DNA of 64,000 bases from Rosa chinensis (Eukaryota; Streptophyta; Magnoliopsida; Rosales; Rosaceae). The DNA lies in contig NC_037094.1 of assembly GCF_002994745.2 (NCBI RefSeq), positions 68,490,819-68,554,818 of the forward strand. The letters run 5' to 3'. Positions within the stretch are counted from its first letter, which is position 1. Each line of letters begins with the position of its first letter. This document shows, in pieces, positions 61,236 through 64,000 of this stretch. Under the pieces are notes generated by a model. The model saw only the letters and a program-made list of their open reading frames with translations, was not told the DNA's origin and made no database searches. The translations under genes and the position numbers were made by a program.

Positions 61236-63349
61236 TCCATTACCTCTGCCCTAAGATATCCTACTCTTGGTGTAAGTTTTCTTCACCTATGTTTGGGTTA
61301 TTAGAAATTAGATATATGGTATGTGTTTCTATGTGCCTTTTGAGAAAGAGGTTGCTGTTAATTGACAGAATAGCTTTCGTTTGTCTATGGTTTTTCGTGT
61401 GAATCAAATTGTTTGACATTGTTTACATAGATAGTGATCGTAGCTTCCTGAATATGGAATTTCAGGTTACAGTTAGTTGCAGTAAAATTGAAGCTGATGC
61501 TGATAATGAGGACAGGTTAAGCGGAGGAGCATTCTTACATGTTTTGGTGCCACTGTCGGCTTGGTGAGAGCATATTTTTTCCTCATTATTATCCGTGTTG
61601 AGTATGATTCAGTCTTCTGCATTATGAATTCAGGAGAAATATTGTGATTAATTTGAACTGTTCCGGCGAGAAGAGTTAAAATGATTTTTGAATTTGATAG
61701 CATAGAAGATGTAGAATTCCATATATTAGAGTGAATTGATGATGAGTTTCTGCAGTTGTGATATCATCTTAGGAATTTGTAAGAAGCTCAGGAACATTTG
61801 TTGAAATGGCTGAGGCTGCTGATTTGATTCAACGAAGGCAGCGTTCTGACTTTCAATGCAAGTTTCTAGAATGGTTTATTCTCAATGCTAGACTAGAACC
61901 ATCTACAATCTGCGGCTGATCCAGATTCATATTCCTTACTAAACAGCAAGTATCAAAGATACCTTATACAAGGCTTAAAGGTTATAGTAATGGTATCCTG
62001 TATCTTAGATCCCATTCACAATTTAGATGATTCATCATCCATGGTCTGTATATGGTCCCCTCTATCTGATCTATCTTCTTTCCATTTCAGGAAAGTCCAG
62101 ATGTTATCCCATCCTTGCTCACTTTGGCATTGAATGATATTATGACTTATGATAAGGTCAGACAAAAAACTTTGCCCTGTGATTGCTGTGAACATCATAG
62201 TATTTCCTTGTCTGGTTATATATAGTGATTACACAAATACACAGGGAGGAAAGAAGATACTTACTTTCTCATCGTGTTTTTCAGGCTTCGAAATCTGGGG
62301 GCCCAAATGGATCTATCCGATTCAGGTAACTGTTATATATAATATATTGTGTAAAATACGTTTTGGCATTAAATTGTAAGATGAGTAACCTTTTATCCAA
62401 ACTGGCCTCTGGACTACAATTCCACTTTTTTTTTTTTTTTTGGATTAATATTTCGTTTAAGAAAATTAAAAGTGAAGAGAACTCTGATACATGAACATGA
62501 AAGAGGAATCAAAATGTGTTGTCTTTTGAAAGAACCTAATGACCTTTTGGTATGTTTATAAAATGATTTGCTTAGAGAACCCATTTACTAGTTTCTCCAT
62601 CTACCAGGTACAAGAGTCCGTCATTCATGTTGTGTAGCTCATCCTCTCCCAGTTTCCCTTATCTGTCCGTTGTTCCTTTAGTTCGTCGTCTGGCTGTCTA
62701 TTTGTGTTTAGAGCTTGTTAGGGGTGCCAACTGAAAGGAAAAGGGTTGAAAATGCAAACCTGCATAGCTGCACTAAATCATTGCATATTAGCTTCAGTTT
62801 CTGGCTGTTTTATTTCTTTCTGTGCAATTTGGTTTTAATCCTTGTACAAAAGCTACCCTCAATTTCTTGCATGAAGCTCAGAGATTAGCAGACCTGAAAA
62901 CAAGGGACTTGTTGGTGCTTTGAATTTAGTATAGGAAGCAAAGAAGGAAATTGATTCGAATTCCAAAGGGGGGCCCATTTTCTATTCTGATCTGATCCAA
63001 TATGCAGGTTTACATTTTAAATATCACAAACTTTGAAGCATGCATCATTAACATGACACTGACATAGCTGGGACTGCATGTTTGTTAAATTGGTATCAAG
63101 GTAGATACATTATAGGTTGTTAAACTATCTAGCATAGGTTTATGCATGGAAGATGAACAGATTGGGGGGCCTGTGCATGTGGTTGGATGGGTGGGGGTAA
63201 GGAGGCTGGTACCCTTAATTTAGTTTCCTTCATTCTATGCAGCACAAAGTGCCATTAAGCAAACCTTTCTAGCTTCTGCAATTCGCAAATGTGGAGGGAA
63301 CATTGAGAAGGGCAGTTTGTTATACACTGCATATGGTTCAAATGGTCAA
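61236..63349 (+). pseudogene. TL29 copy, unit 3 (start lost, several lesions; continues past the window)
   Basis: Exon remnants: 61236-61271 (no ATG; fused to the O-fucosyltransferase 3' UTR by a ~500-bp deletion), 61466-61563 (one base lost, frameshift), 61773-61857 (donor GC), 61947-61980 (one base lost), 62091-62156, 62285-62325, 62877-63007 (in-frame TAG at 62932-62934), 63243-63349. Intron 8 then runs to the window edge. Exon 8 is still open. The gene cannot make TL29, but its gene order shows that unit 3 is a further full repeat. Confidence 0.92.
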
Positions 63350-64000
63350 GTTTGTTCTCAAAATTTGTTGTTCCATACTGATATTACAAGTATCATTAGA
63401 TTGTTACCATTTATTTATAATTATACTTGGTGCTTCACATGGTGGAAGTAAATTTTGGTTGTTATATCTACTTAATTCTTAAAGTAAATTCTTGGTCTAC
63501 TCTTGGTTTGTTGAAACTGCGTTAAGAATGATTCTCACATGTCTACGTTTGGTGAGAGATAACTCTCAGATTTACATTCCAATGCTCTGTATATAACTCG
63601 TCAAGTGGATGTTTACGCAACTCGTTTTGTGGTGTGTGAACCCAAAAATTTGCATTTTCTACCCCTGGAAATGGTTTCCCTTTCACCCCATGATGGTTAT
63701 ACTCTTGGTGGAGTATATTTAACCTAGGTCTTTTCATTCCCTAATTTATCTAAAAACATTTATCACTAGTGATAGGTTTGGTTTATTAGTGAAAGTTTAC
63801 GTAACCATTATAACTGCTCATCATGTCTTGTTTTGACCAATCTGTGTATAGAGTCCAAGATAGTGAAGCTCCGGTCTTTGGTGTCTCATCTTGGGCTCTT
63901 GGCACTTGAAGATCTTTTAAGTATTTTCATTTGTGATGGCGTATGTTTCTGTAAGTAGATAATCTCATAGGCATAGGATGTCTATTATTTTATTTTTCCA

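Overview
This is nuclear DNA from a flowering plant. It is AT-rich, has spliced genes with GT-AG introns, and carries CACTA, hAT, Mutator-like, LINE, SINE and TRIM insertions. The gene content (plant O-fucosyltransferase family, thylakoid-lumen TL29, ankyrin-PGG protein, wall-associated-kinase fragment) fits a eudicot; a rosid such as Rosaceae is my guess from the look of the ankyrin proteins and is not proven.

Layout. 1-8.8 kb is gene-poor and holds a Mutator-like element, TRIM retrotransposon remnants and a LINE tail. 8.85-13.63 kb (+) is a complete 12-exon O-fucosyltransferase-family gene. 14.42-18.87 kb (+) is a complete 11-exon TL29/APX4 gene. 19.47-32.56 kb (-), convergent with TL29, is a large ankyrin-PGG gene whose introns contain nested transposons.

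From the middle of O-fucosyltransferase intron 10 (about 13,182) to about 37,273, the whole block is repeated head to tail: unit 2 is about 37,274-60,451 and unit 3 runs from 60,452 past the window edge. In units 2 and 3 the O-fucosyltransferase is only a 3' fragment (last two exons, frameshifted). TL29 is a scrambled relic in unit 2 and a multiply broken copy in unit 3. The ankyrin-PGG gene is retained open in unit 2 (42.86-57.02 kb, -). Unit 1 therefore keeps the working housekeeping genes, and the retained gene of the extra unit is the ankyrin-PGG gene.

The most interesting object is that ankyrin-PGG gene. Splice phases join an upstream exon encoding a Copia Gag-like (UBN2/DUF4219-type) domain to two homologous ankyrin-array exons and then to a four-helix PGG membrane domain. 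This gives a predicted protein of about 1,086 aa (Gag-like, ankyrin, membrane) in unit 2. Unit 1 has a one-base frameshift in the Gag-like exon and two fewer ankyrin repeats. Because the two units are paralogous, each gives the empty site for transposons in the other, so many insertions can be delimited to the base with their target-site duplications.
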